From Malachius bipustulatus (Eukaryota; Arthropoda; Insecta; Coleoptera; Melyridae), in NCBI GenBank assembly GCA_910589415.1, contig OU342630.1, forward strand, positions 49,446,012-49,510,011: a DNA stretch of 64,000 bases, given 5' to 3'. The notes beneath the pieces are model-generated. The model saw only the letters and a list, made by a program, of their open reading frames with translations. It had not been told where the DNA came from and ran no database searches. Of this stretch, positions 30,226 to 40,545 are shown in pieces (position 1 is the stretch's first letter; every line of letters begins with the position of its first letter). The position numbers were made by a program, and so were the translations under genes.

Positions 30226-30560
30226 GATGGAAGCGAAAACCAATAGAACCAACTGTGTATGTTCACCTTTATAGAAAATGCATACCGCCTTATCACCACA
30301 GATAACCACTACTGCAGATAAACAAACCCAGTTAATAATAATATATAGGGTGTCCCATTTAAAAATAAAAAGTTGGTAACATTTCCGGAAAAACCGGATG
30401 TGGGAAAAAATTCAATTTTCTGCTAAAAAGTGCGCTCTATCGAGAATATGCGACGTACCAAATTTCAAAAAATTATCTTCAAAAATAAATAAAAAAAGGG
30501 GGTGTACCATGCCTGTGACACACACTGTATAAAGTTGGTTTATTATAAAGAGTGGTGATA

Positions 30561-32290
30561 AAGTTCCGCATAATATTCATAATTTTGTTATTTACCTTTT
30601 TTTTCTCTCAAAACCCCGAAACAGGTCTATTTTATTTGTAAAAAAGGCATTTATCAACATCAACATTTTTTATAGTACCTACCAACCCCCATTTTTTTGT
30701 CAAGAATGGATTCTCTTCACATTTCTTGGCGAATACAACGACACCGACACTGTTCTCTGACAAGATTTCATCCTGTATTTTGTTATAAAAACATTAATTT
30801 AATAATAAGAAAATAGAAACGAATAAAATGACACTTTATTGAAAAGTGAATTAATTATCGAAATTGTTCAAATTGTCGGCCAAGCATTTCCTGACACTGT
30901 ATACGGCAGGAATGTAAACGAGGAACTACACGCTGAATGACATCCAGAGCGATACTTTCCATTTCTATGCTGTAGGTAGATGTTCTAAATTGTTGGTCCT
31001 ATTGATGTAAACCCACCCTTTATTTGAAATACCCCTAGAGAAAAAAGTTCTTGCTGTCTAATTCACCTGCAAGCAGGAAACACGTTGTTGAGAAATAGCC
31101 GAATATTAACACCAAAATGAAGACGAGCTGATCGCCTGTTGAAACCAGATTCTTTCGTGGAGCATATTATTATTCGCACCGTTAGGAAAAGCAACTGCTA
31201 AGGATGGAAGGAGTTCTTCGCGCAAAAAATGTAAATACCGCTCAGCAGTCAAATTTTCGTTAAAAAAAATGGGGCCCTAGAAGCCGATCTCCAATTATTT
31301 GGTCCAGTGAGGATTACCCTGTGACCAGTATCTGTATAGTTATGGTGGCCTCTGTCTCATTCAAACAAAAAGTCGCCTCCAAGAAAATAATATTTTTTTT
31401 TAAGTTGGGATTTTCGTCACATCTCACTTGGAACTCCTCACAGAACTGCAGTCGACGGTCGGGATCATGATCATCTTCATTTAATTTATGGATCAATAAG
31501 TGAAGCTAGTAGGGATGAAATTTTTCTTTTCTCGGTAATTTACGACAGTTGAATGATCAATGACACTTGCCTTGTAGAAGTATGTAGATTATCTCCAACT
31601 TCAAGTAGTACATTCAATTTTTTATCATCAGGTATTTTTGGTCGACCTTGCCGAGGTAAGTCTTTCACGCTTCCAGTTTCAGTAAATTTTGAAATTATCC
31701 TACTTACTCTTGTAGACGTACAAATAGGCGACCTATCTGGATGTTCTTGGTTGAATGAATCGGAAGCTTCAGCGTGAGATCTTAATTGATCTCCGAATCC
31801 AACCATCATCAAAACTTCAATTCTTTCTTTTTCCATTAAACGAGCCATTTATTTTTCTAATTTTTACGATAATTAAAAAAATATACTAGTATAACACTTC
31901 TCACGATTCACGCTCAAGCAGAACTGACATTTCAGTGTGTAAAAAGAACGAACAACCTAATTTTCTAGTTTGATTCGAATCATTCGCCTTGATTTTTTTT
32001 CAGCTTGAAGTTATTTTAACTGATAAGGATTTTGCTTGCGTACATTTCGACTTATTTTGTGTTTCTAACAAAACACCCTTGTATCTTGTGAGCTTATAGT
32101 AATAAACCCCTAGCATGCGTGGTGTCGTTGTATTCACGAAGAAGAGGAGAATTCATTCTTGACAAAAATGGGGGTTGCTACTTAATAAAAAATTGATGTC
32201 GATAAATGCCTTTTTTACAAATTAAATCGACCTGTTTCGTGATTTGAAAAAAAATGGTAAATAACAAAGTTATTAACATTATGCGGAATT
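30561..32290 (-). mobile_element. Tc1/mariner-superfamily element with about 200-bp inverted repeats
   Basis: Ends AAGTTCCGCATAAT (30561) and, inverted, AATTCCGCATAAT (32290) are flanked by TA on both sides (30559-30560, 32291-32292). The inverted repeats continue about 200 bp, e.g. GAAACAGGTC...AAAAAAGGCATTTATC...CAAGAATGGATTCTC and ACGACACC. A decayed transposase lies between on the minus strand. Confidence 0.85.
30856..31848 (-). pseudogene. Tc1/mariner-type transposase, decayed
   Basis: ATG at 31848-31846 opens MARLMEKERIEVLMM with a helix-turn-helix region, then STRVSRIISKFTETGSVKD and DLPRQGRPKI (the linker between the two DNA-binding halves). A second piece gives HDPDRRLQFCEEF, then NIIFLEATFCLNE, where the first catalytic D-E-A context appears as L-E-A. 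Later frames contain IALDVIQRVVPRLHSC and QCQEMLGRQFEQF, the usual C-terminal end, up to TAA 30858-30856. The pieces are separated by many stops and frameshifts, and the second and third catalytic acids are not recognisable. Inactive. Same broad family as the relic at 57776-62645. Confidence 0.75.
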
Positions 32291-32292
32291 TA

Positions 32293-33074
32293 TGTATATG
32301 TATAAGTACCTACCCATAACTAAATAGTTTTATAAGTATAAAGAAATCCCTTAGATATAGTCACCCTCAGCCGTAAAATAAGAATAGGAAGTTTTTATCC
32401 TTGTCCGTATTAAAATCCTTTACTCGATCTTTATCCCCTCGTGATCAATCCATCAATTTGGTCGTGATCTAACGATCCTTCTTCTATGAGACAATAGTGT
32501 GAGTAGTGTGACGATCGAAGCTCGTAGTTCCAAGAGTATCCCCTTGATTTTAAAGAGATTATTGTCGTAAAGTTCATATTATATCTTAAGACAACTTAAT
32601 GGGAAATATTTTATAATTGTTATGGGATGACAATTATTATTACGTACTGAGATTAATTTTTTGGCGGTCTAGGTAATTGTAGAATAAAATGCACAACTCC
32701 TTTAAAACTGAAGTTAATTTTGACGTGCATAAGTAATATAATGTGGAATTTTGTCTCGAAGAAGGACGTCTCTGATTAAATAAAACGGGGGTACATTTTC
32801 TTCTAAAATTTTAGGTATTAAGTAGAAATAAAATATCTTTGAACCCTTCAGGCAATGATATAGGTAAAGGTAAGTGTGTGAATTTTTTGCCATGTTAAAT
32901 GGAATTTTGTCTCATCATTTGCTCTGATCTAGTAGGTACAAAAAAGTTCAATTACCTAATCCTATTTTGATTTTCCATTATTTTGTCATTTTCTGAAATT
33001 CCTTTTTTCAAAAACCCTCAAATAATTTCACTTTTTGATGACGTTAAACATAAACACCACCCAGTATGTGAACT
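32293..33074. other. spacer, no gene seen
   Basis: AT-rich, nothing recognised before the TATATA at 33075. Confidence 0.4.
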
Positions 33075-33110
33075 TATATACGTATTTGAAGTGACGTTAC
33101 CTAATAGGCT
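33075..33110 (+). promoter_or_regulatory. possible TATA-type promoter
   Basis: TATATA at 33075-33080 sits at the border between AT-rich DNA and a GC-richer 300-bp leader that ends in an ATG (33335) and a splice-donor-like site. No clear initiator. Confidence 0.25.
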
Positions 33111-33334
33111 CTCGGTGTATCGTTAGTCCTGCGAGCGTGACCCAGGGAGACGTCAGACCCAATTCATTAGGAGCCGACCCAACGGATCAATTGCTCAGCG
33201 GGCGCGGTCAGATGTGTTTAGTCAGTGTTGCGACCGTCCGCCGCACTCATTATTTGTCCGGGACTCACTCCCCAAGACCCCGGAATCAGCCCGGTACGTC
33301 CTTCGATCTGTGCGATTTGTTCCCCGGACTGACT

Positions 33335-33417
33335 ATGCCTACTGCAAATACTCCCACGACTCATAAACCATCCATCCTCCCCTATACACGAGAGTACGCT
33401 ATTCCAGGTGAATCGTG
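33335..33417 (+). CDS. possible short first coding exon
   Basis: ATG 33335 opens MPTANTPTTHKPSILPYTRE and reaches a donor-like CCAG|GTGAAT (GT at 33418) in phase 1. The layout copies that of the gene at 2487: a TATA, a GC-richer leader and a short basic/proline-rich N-terminus. The intron is also phase 1 and starts GTGAA. The frame is open upstream of the ATG to 33137, so the start is uncertain. A candidate acceptor (TTATTGTTCAG, to 33779) would add about 19 residues before a stop. Unrecognised; support is structural only. Confidence 0.25.
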
Positions 33418-33420
33418 ATT

Positions 33421-34443
33421 CATTACACCATATATCTTTATAACCCGAATAAAGAGCATTTTCTATCGAACAATGATAAGATATTGGGTTTTCATTTTAA
33501 AACTAGCAACCCTCAAAAATCCAAACTGAAAAAATGAAGATATTTTCGTATAAAAATTTTTGACTGTGTCTGTTATCTATAAGAACCCGAATTGTAAAAA
33601 CTGGACATTATATCAGAAGTCCCAGAGCTCATACACTTTCAAACAATTTCGAGCAATTTCAACTTGAATAATTGAGCGCAGAGTTTAAATCTCTGCCCCC
33701 TTTTTCCGACATATGATACACGAAGAACAATCCATTGAGACGTTTGCCTGACATTTACTTATTGTTCAGGTTTATGTGATCACGTGCCTTGTCTTTATTT
33801 CATATGGGTGTATATAGGAGGATATTGAATTGAAACGGAATAGCTTTCCAGGCTTAAGGAGGACGACGGTTGATCATGAAGAATGGATTTATCCGATTTA
33901 GTTCAACACAGGAATCACGAACAGGAATTCAAATTGAAATTCCTGCAAAGTCATCGATGTAAAAATGATGAAGTATGCGCTTCTAGCTCATAAACAACTT
34001 CATAACTTCGTACCTACTTATGTATTTTAATAACTGACTATGACATTCAAGATTGTCAACTGGTGCAATCAAAGGGACTTTCATTACAAAAATGGAATCA
34101 GGAAGTCATGAATTCGTAGACGTAAAGAAATAACGGGTACGTTTTATTATCGATAATATCATTAAATTCAGTTTTCAATATCTAGTCAGTTTAGGTATAA
34201 TATATTCCGCTTCTCATTTCATTTAGGTTTTAGGAATGTGAGTTGTCGATAAAATTCTATTAATGCTTTTTTCAGGGCTTAAGACTAAGGCTCTAATGTC
34301 GAATTTTCCAACGCTGTGTTTCCATTTTGATCTCTGTAAGAGTAGTTCACTAAGATATTCCTTATGCCACCTGTCCGAGAAATGTTGGGTCAGTCGTTAA
34401 AGTAATTCGTGTCTTGACAAGCAATTTTCTGGTATAAGTACAG
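33421..34443. other. spacer, no gene seen
   Basis: AT-rich; may contain an intron of the candidate above. Nothing else recognised. Confidence 0.35.
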
Positions 34444-34502
34444 CCATAACATCTGGTTGAGATACAGCCGTCAAAGATCTTCCGACCAAGAAGTGAGCGG
34501 AG
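34444..34502 (+). CDS. possible small internal exon
   Basis: A 59-base segment lies between the acceptor GGTATAAGTACAG (to 34443) and the good donor GGAG|GTAAGG (GT at 34503). One frame is open, giving HNIWLRYSRQRSSDQEVSG with a phase-2 entry and phase-1 exit. Splice signals are better than the coding evidence. Unrecognised; could be a chance pairing of sites or a non-coding exon. Confidence 0.22.
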
Positions 34503-34612
34503 GTAAGGCGATTTAGGTCATTTAGATCAGAAAATATAGTCTGTATGCTTTAGCAGTTTACTCAATGACTTTTATAATAACAAAACTAAATTTACATTTT
34601 AATTTGTTTTCA

Positions 34613-34717
34613 TCAAGCATTCATGAGATTGACAGGCGACGCTTCCACATACGCTCTATCAGGATCCTTGTAGCTAAGCCAAAGGGCGTCGCTCCTCTGA
34701 CGTGAGATCATCAGCAT
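34613..34717 (-). CDS. unrecognised short open segment
   Basis: On the minus strand, ATG 34717-34715 to TGA 34615-34613 encodes 34 residues, including RSDALWLSYKDPDRAYVEAS. The patch is GC-richer than its surroundings and an acceptor-like ATCTCACGTCAG lies inside it, so the real exon could start at RSDALW. An ATTAAA follows the stop within about 30 bases. The composition (W, Y, D-P-D, P-V-N-L) looks coding, but I cannot name the protein and see no partner exon. It overlaps nothing else. Confidence 0.25.
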   Translation of the reverse strand: MLMISRQRSDALWLSYKDPDRAYVEASPVNLMNA

Positions 34718-35343
34718 GCCGTTGTGCAGACCACGTTGCAGCCGTTACGTGTAAACGATTCATAAGGCGGACACATATTGCTGCAATTGGGTCAAACGAA
34801 AAGGCGAATTTATGGAGTGTCTACATCGAACTTTAGGAACCGGTAGCAGAAAACCCAGTTCTCTTTGAAATTATTAATAATTCCAATGCAGCAGTCCAAG
34901 CTACGTCACAGATTTGGTAACATAATATGGTAGATATCAAATCCACGCAGTTAGATTACTCATGCGATTGCGTGAAGCTGAAAAACGAATCTGGGAGTGT
35001 GGCAGGTGAAAAGCTTTTTGTCAACTTGAAACTTATCGTTAAACCTGAAGAAAAAAAAGTTGAGAGAACGTTTAAAAATCGACATCAAGTGGTGGAGATT
35101 TGTTTTTTAGCACTTGACGATTTGTACCTATTGCATATCATTGTTTTCAATTTTGATAGTATGTGTGTCAGTTACGATCTTATAGTAACGTCTGTAACGT
35201 TATCTTTGTCATTTGACACATCAATTTATAAAAAAAAAATAGAACCATTCCGGCCATTGAATTCAGGTTCAGTACTAAAGTTCTATCTCATTCAGCTCAG
35301 AATTTAAAAACTAACATAATTTTTGAGGTCCCCCTATGCCCTA
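34718..35343. other. spacer, no gene seen
   Basis: A 126-codon plus-strand frame at 34927-35307 is AT-rich, has no recognised motif and no splice or promoter support, so it is not called. Confidence 0.35.
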
Positions 35344-37642
35344 AAGCCGGCCACTCACGGTACTGCGGCGCAGTACAATTTGGTGGGATTCGACAAGATC
35401 GTACGATATTTGATAGTGTGTGTCTACGACCGACGAAGTCGGACCGAGTTGGATCGGCTCGTCTTGCAGTTAAAACTTTTTAACTGCAGCAGTACAATTT
35501 TGTCGGGGATATGAATTGGAGCGTGTGTGGCGATGGCCGGCAAAATCATACAACAAAGTACGTGCTTACTGCTCGACAAGAATATCTTGGCGGTTGTTAA
35601 AGGAGAGAGAGGTCCTAGAACGAGACAAAAAATCACCCCACCACCTTATCTGTTTTAGTACATTCTATGTAATAAATTTTGATGTATAATAAATTTTGAA
35701 CAATGTTTTGACATTGCTACTTGACGTTTATATTTTATTATGTTTGTGACAGTTAATTTTAACAAACGTTTTGCAAGCTTTTGAAATGGCAAATTTTAAC
35801 AGCCAAGTTGCTAATAAAACCCTTTCCGGTCAAAGCCGTGAAATTATTAATAACGTTTATAAATATTTTCTTGGTGAATCTAAAAATACTTGGTCCTATT
35901 TTACCAATTAATCAAGTTCAAAAACGGGTTGCTGCTGCGACAGGCATTAGTGAACGGACTGTTCAAAGGATAGTGGTGGAAACAAGCAGAATCATCGATG
36001 GCCAAACGGATAAATTTACTTCTCCTGGTAAAAAAATAACTAAATTAGCAACAAAAACCAACTTGGATGACTTTGATCAATGTTTACTGCGTCGAATCAT
36101 ACACAATTTTCATACAACCGAAAAAATTACTCCAACGCTCAAGAGGATCACTGCAAAATTTACAAAAGATAACGAGCAAATGGATCAAGGAAAAGTGTCA
36201 GAAAGGTTATCTATAAAACTGGGCTTTCGGTGGAGAAAAACAAGATCTAATAGAAAAATTTTGATGGAAAAGCAAGAAGTGCGATACAGTTTATTGCGTC
36301 TTCAGTTTCTTAGAAGGATGAGAAATTATAAAGCCGAAGGTAGAAATATATTGTACATGGATGAAACGTATATCCATTCTTCTCATGCTCATCAAAAAGC
36401 GTGGAGCGACGCCAGTGGAGAAGTTTTGTCGCAACCCGCCTCCAAAGGACAACGGATGGTAATCACTCACGCGGGTGAAGAAACTGGTTTTATTAAACTC
36501 TGCTTCAAGAAAATCAGATATGCAGCAGTGGTTACAACAAAAGCAAATACCATTTAATACGGATTTCATAAACCAGAATTGTATGACCTCATCAAATCGA
36601 ATAAGCCGAATTTCAAAACCTACGAAATTGATGAAATTATGAGAAGACATGATGTTTTGCGACTGCCTCCTTACCACCCAGATCTCTAATCCTATCGAGT
36701 TGGTTTGGGCGGATATGAAGCACTATGTGGCAGACAGAAATATCACCCAAAAGTTTGAAAATGTACAGAATTTATGTGACGAGTTTTTTTGTGGTTATAC
36801 GGCTGAGCAGTGGAATGCCAAATGTGACCATTCAACCAACAAAAAAATTGAGAACGAGTTAATGGCCAGAGAAGGAGCTATGTATATTATAGTGGGGGAT
36901 CTAATTATTCAACTGGGAGGCATTAACGACGATGAAGATATAATGATAGTGACGAAGAGAACTATTCTGATAGTGATACTTAGTGATAATTAAATATATT
37001 TTATGATGATAGTAATAATTAAATAATTCTAACTAAAACTCCCGTGTTTATTTTAGATTTTCATTTTTTCATATTAATTGAACGCAGCCAAATTAGCTTC
37101 TAGTTCATAATAAAATTTAAATGTCAAGTATCAACATTTTACAAAATTTATTACATAGAATGTACTAAAACAGATAAGGTGGTGGGGTGGTTTTCTGTCT
37201 CGTTCTAGGACCTCTCTCTCCTTTAACAACCGCCAAGATATTCTTGTCAAGCTGTACCTGCTTATTAGCTGTTTATTTCAATAAATTTGGGGTTTTTAAT
37301 AAATAGATATGTCTAGTAAATATAATAATTTTTTTTAAAGGAGTTTTTTGTAATATATAAACATTTTGATTCAATCACAATTGATTTATTTTTCGCAACC
37401 ATTCCTTGCATCAACATTTTCGATTAGTATATTATCTTTTCTTTCATTTTTTGATTTACAAACACAAATTACAGCTGCTGCTAATTACAAATTTTTCTCA
37501 TTGTCCGACGTCTCTACTCGACGAGAACTGCCCAATACTGCACGGCTGGATAGTGAGTGGCCGTATACAATTGTCTGCGAAGTTGTACAATTTCGTAGTA
37601 CGATCCTGTCGTACTGCGCTGAAGTATAGTGAGTGGCCGGCG
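35344..37642 (+). mobile_element. Tc1/mariner-superfamily element (DDE_3-type transposase)
   Basis: Ends AAGCCGGCCACTCAC (35344) and, inverted, CGCCGGCCACTCAC (37642) are flanked by TA (35342-35343, 37643-37644). Long subterminal inverted repeats follow, e.g. GACAAGAATATCTTGGCGGT at 35574 and its complement near 37225, and AGGTCCTAGAACGAGAC/GTCTCGTTCTAGGACCT. The right arm is longer by about 240 bp. A broken transposase lies inside. Confidence 0.82.
35786..36993 (+). pseudogene. DDE_3-type (IS630/Tc1-like) transposase, frameshifted and deleted
   Basis: The likely start is ATG 35786 (MANFNSQVANKTLSGQSRE). A frameshift near 35890 moves to the frame with INQVQKRVAAATGISERTVQ (helix-turn-helix, T-G-I-S-E-R-T-V-Q-R). 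The catalytic region shows LYMDETYIHSSHAHQKAWSD (first acid) and KGQRMVITHAGEETGF. Next comes KKSDMQQWLQQKQIPFN-like sequence, then HKPELYDLIKSNKPNFKTYE in another frame and LRLPPYHPD. A further frame gives NPIELVWADMKHYVADRN with the last catalytic E. About 60 residues expected between GFIKLCF and KKSDMQQ, which would hold the second catalytic D, are missing. So at least three frameshifts, an internal deletion and lost catalysis. Intact relatives perform cut-and-paste transposition at TA. Confidence 0.8.
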
Positions 37643-37644
37643 TA

Positions 37645-38678
37645 ATAGACTGCAACGTCAGCTTTATCATTTGGTACATCAGTTTTACGTAAAAAAGAAT
37701 TTGGCTTTGAATTACGAGGAGGAGGGACTATCTTAAATTGTAACAACTAGCAAGAATAGATAATAAAAAAACCTTTAAGCTGAGATCTCACATGACCCCT
37801 CATGCCAGTTAGGCCGGTACTCAGAGTCGATTCTCAGACTCATACTTGAGGCGTTCTCCGCGAAGTAATACTCAACCGAGTAAAATTTAAAAAAGTTAAA
37901 ATTTTTAATTTAACAAGGACTACATTGTCAATTTTGACATTTAACCCGGCAGTTTTACGTCAAAAAATAGTAAAACTATGTCCTTGCATTTAGCTTTCGT
38001 AATAAAGTTCACTCAGCTCAGCTAAGAATTTAAAAGAAGGGGGTAGTTATAAAGTTATAAACGTCCTCACTGTTTACTTACATTACTTTGTCACTCATGG
38101 CCGGTTCTGTAATGCATAAATTACTTTACCATATTATGCTTCTAAGATATTATGGAAGTCCCGTCCCATCCCATATAAAATTGACATAAAGGACATTCGA
38201 ATGTTAATGTGTAAGCGCATAATATATCCCGATGAGTATGTTTAGGTAATTCTGTAGGAGAAGTGCATCATTGATTACACCGGAAGCTGATAGAAACCGT
38301 ACGTGCATATAACGCCTCGAACTGGTTGCTTTGCATAATAATGATTAACGGTGTTGGAGGTGCATGCTTAAAGCAGAAAGTTAGGGTGCACCATTATAGC
38401 TTAAGGAACTCTAGTAAGTCTAGTGGGAGGAATACTTGGAAAATGTTTGGATAATACTCATGCAAAGATAGGTGAGGTGTTGTTCATGAAGTTAATAGAA
38501 TCTGTTCTCCTTAACACATCTACTAGTTTTCTTTATTAAGTTTTCTTTTAAAAGGTACTTATCCAGACCTCCTCTCTTACTTTTTTTAGGTAGATTTAGG
38601 CTTTTCATACCTAGACGGGTGGGCAGCACTCCATCTGAAACACGTGGCATCTGACGTTTCTCATCACAGTTCAGTTCA
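37645..38678. other. spacer, no gene seen
   Basis: AT-rich, no recognised feature. Confidence 0.4.
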
Positions 38679-38680
38679 TA

Positions 38681-39425
38681 CCGTGTGTCCCCGGATAGGT
38701 GAAACGACTCTTATAAAAGACAAAAAAATTTTGATTTTAATTTTCATTTTTTGGGGTTCAGCTCTGCTTGGTTAAAGAGTAATTTCTAACAAAATTTTAG
38801 CTTTGAAAAAGCAAGCATGCCTTGGAAATTAAAAAAAAAAAACATTTTTTCTGTGGAGTAAAGTGTCTTTTATGTGGCAAATGCGAAAAAATGTTATTTG
38901 AAAAAGTTGTTAAGAATCAACATATAGGTCCGTATACCAAATTTCAAAATCATAGGTCAACTTTGATCTTCTACATTTCTTTTGTGTTTATTTCACAAAT
39001 CAAAGAATTTCATTTGTAACAAAGACTGATATTGACAGATTGCTGTTGCTATGGATACAATTTGATTTTTTCATGGTAGTCTTTGTTACAAAATGAAATT
39101 CTTTGATTTATGAAATAAAACATAAAAATAAATGAAAAAAATAAAAGTTGACCTATGATTTTGAAATTTGGTATGGGGACCTAAATGTTGATTCTGAACA
39201 ACTTCTTCAAATAACATTTTGTCGTATTTGCCACATAAAAGGCACTTTACTCAACAGAAAAACCGGTTTCTTGGAAATTTCCAAGGCATGCTTGATTTTT
39301 CAAAACTAAAATTTTGTTAGAAATTACTCTTTAGCCAAGCAGGGCTGAACCCCAAAAAATTAAATTTAAAATCAAAAAATTTCTGTCTTTTATAAGAGTC
39401 GTTTCACCTATCCGGGGACACACGG
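38681..39425. mobile_element. foldback MITE with CCGTGTGTCCCCGGATAGG ends
   Basis: A 745-bp palindrome. The left arm begins CCGTGTGTCCCCGGATAGGT and the right arm ends in its perfect complement, flanked by TA (38679-38680 and 39426-39427). Arms pair almost throughout (GGTTCAGC, AAGCATGCCTTGGAAATT, TGATTTTGAAATTTGGTATG) around a loop near 39040. Non-coding. TA duplication suggests Tc1/mariner-type mobilisation. Confidence 0.92.
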
Positions 39426-39470
39426 TAGAAAACGCGATCATCGGTAACAATCATCGACGGACTTATTCTA

Positions 39471-40045
39471 CAGGGTGAGTCTAATGGCGAATTTTCTCTT
39501 GAGACATTTTAGGGGGCAATTCGCGCCAGCGCAGGAAAAATAGTAAAAAAAAATTCTTGTATACCGACCAAATGAAGAGTTCTTCTTTAATTTTGGCAGT
39601 TTTAAAGAATTTGTTTGCTTAAAATATAGAAACTACGGCCTCTTCTTTGAAATATCATAAAAAAAACTCCAAAATCACGGTTTAAATTCATTATGAATGA
39701 AATTAACTTCAGTTTTCTGGTATTCCACCAATGAAAAAACTGAAGTTAATTTAATTTTTTTCATTGATGGAATACCAGAAAACTGAAGTTAATTTCGTTC
39801 AAATAAATTTAAAGCGTGCTTTTGGAGTTTTTTTTATGATATTTCAAAGAAGAGGCCGTATAGACTCTATTTCAAGCAACCAAATTCTTTAAAACTGTCA
39901 ATATTAAAGAAATCGAGTTCTCAACTTGAACTCTTAATATCTCGTTCGATTTACAAGAAATATTTTGTTGACTGTTCATCCTGTCCTGCACCAATCGCCC
40001 CCTATACTGACTCAAGAGGAAATGTGTCATTAACGACTCATCCTG
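39471..40045. mobile_element. foldback MITE with CAGGGTGAGTC ends
   Basis: A 575-bp palindrome flanked by TA (39469-39470 and 40046-40047). Left end CAGGGTGAGTCTAATG, right end (inverted) CAGGATGAGTCGTTAATG. Arms pair through AAAGAAGAGGCCGTA and ACTGAAGTTAATTT around a centre at about 39735, where AACTGAAGTTAATT recurs. It lies 43 bp from the previous MITE. Confidence 0.9.
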
Positions 40046-40120
40046 TATTTGATCAGTATCAAAGGGAAATGATTTTTTTGTGATACACGCGTCTATCTAA
40101 AGTAAGTCTAAAGTTTTATG

Positions 40121-40545
40121 CAGCCCAGGCTAGGTCCTAAAGCTAGACCAGGATTTATCTTTTGCCAGCCCAGCAGGTCAGGCATTTATATCGATTTTTT
40201 CACGAGGCCAGGTTAGCTCCGGATTTTGGTTTTTTCAGCCCAGGTTAGGTCCGAAAATTGATTTTTACGTGAGACCAGGTTAGCTCCGGATTTTTGTTTG
40301 TCAGCCCAGGTCAGGTTCGAAAATCTATTCTTTCGCGAGACCAGGTTAGCTCCGGATTTTGTTTGTCAGCCCAGGTTAGGTCCTAAATTTATTTTTGCCA
40401 GCCTAGGTTAGCTCCAAAGATTATATCTTTTGCGAGTTTTTTGCCAGCCCAGGTTAGATCCTAAATTTATCATTTTTTCAGCCTAGGTTAGCTCTTTAAA
40501 TTATCTTTTTTGCGAGTTTTTTGCCAGCCCAAGTTCAGCATTCGA
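40121..40545 (+). repeat. minisatellite of CAGCCCAGGTTAGGTCC units
   Basis: About a dozen degenerate copies of a 17-bp core (CAGCCCAGGTTAG[G/C]TCC) alternate with T-rich spacers. The alternating cores GCGAGACCAGGTTAGCTCC and CAGCCCAGGTTAGG give a 66-bp period at 40236, 40302 and 40368; further on the spacing changes to about 45 and 80 bp. Some copies have CTAGG for CCAGG. Confidence 0.85.

Larger units (their letters stand above)
26421..30334 (-). mobile_element. near-intact Jockey/CR1-type LINE, about 3.9 kb
   Basis: The minus-strand element has a short 5' UTR, open ORF1 (30225-29476), open ORF2 (from 29479 to 26618), a 3' UTR with AATAAA (26452-26447) and an ATT-type tandem tail. It is inserted in an ATAATAAT-like target in the right arm of the surrounding foldback, whose opposite arm supplies the uninterrupted target. 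Both frames lack internal stops, so this is a young copy. Confidence 0.9.
25767..30527. mobile_element. foldback MITE interrupted by a full-length LINE
   Basis: Ends CAGTGTGTGTCACAGTCATG (left) and its near complement CATGCCTGTGACACACACTG (right) are flanked by TA (25765-25766 and 30528-30529). Arms 25767-26165 and 26270-26420 + 30335-30527 pair along their length, e.g. TGGGACATCCTATATATTAT against ATATATAGGGTGTCCCA. The right arm is split by the LINE at 26421-30334. Without the LINE the element is about 850 bp and non-coding. TA duplication and long palindrome suggest Tc1/mariner-type mobilisation. Confidence 0.85.

Noticed and set aside
30226..30309. N-terminal extension of ORF1 from 30309
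   Set aside because: It would need a GTG start; the ATG at 30225 begins directly before the cysteine cluster.
34927..35307. 126-codon plus-strand frame
   Set aside because: AT-driven composition, no recognised motif, no promoter or splice support.
35781..35900. Alternative transposase start in the 35781 frame
   Set aside because: The ATG at 35786 in another frame gives the family-like N-terminus; the 35781 frame only becomes meaningful after a frameshift near 35890.
40121..40545. TTAGG telomeric repeat
   Set aside because: TTAGG occurs within each unit but not in uninterrupted tandem; the period is about 66 bp.
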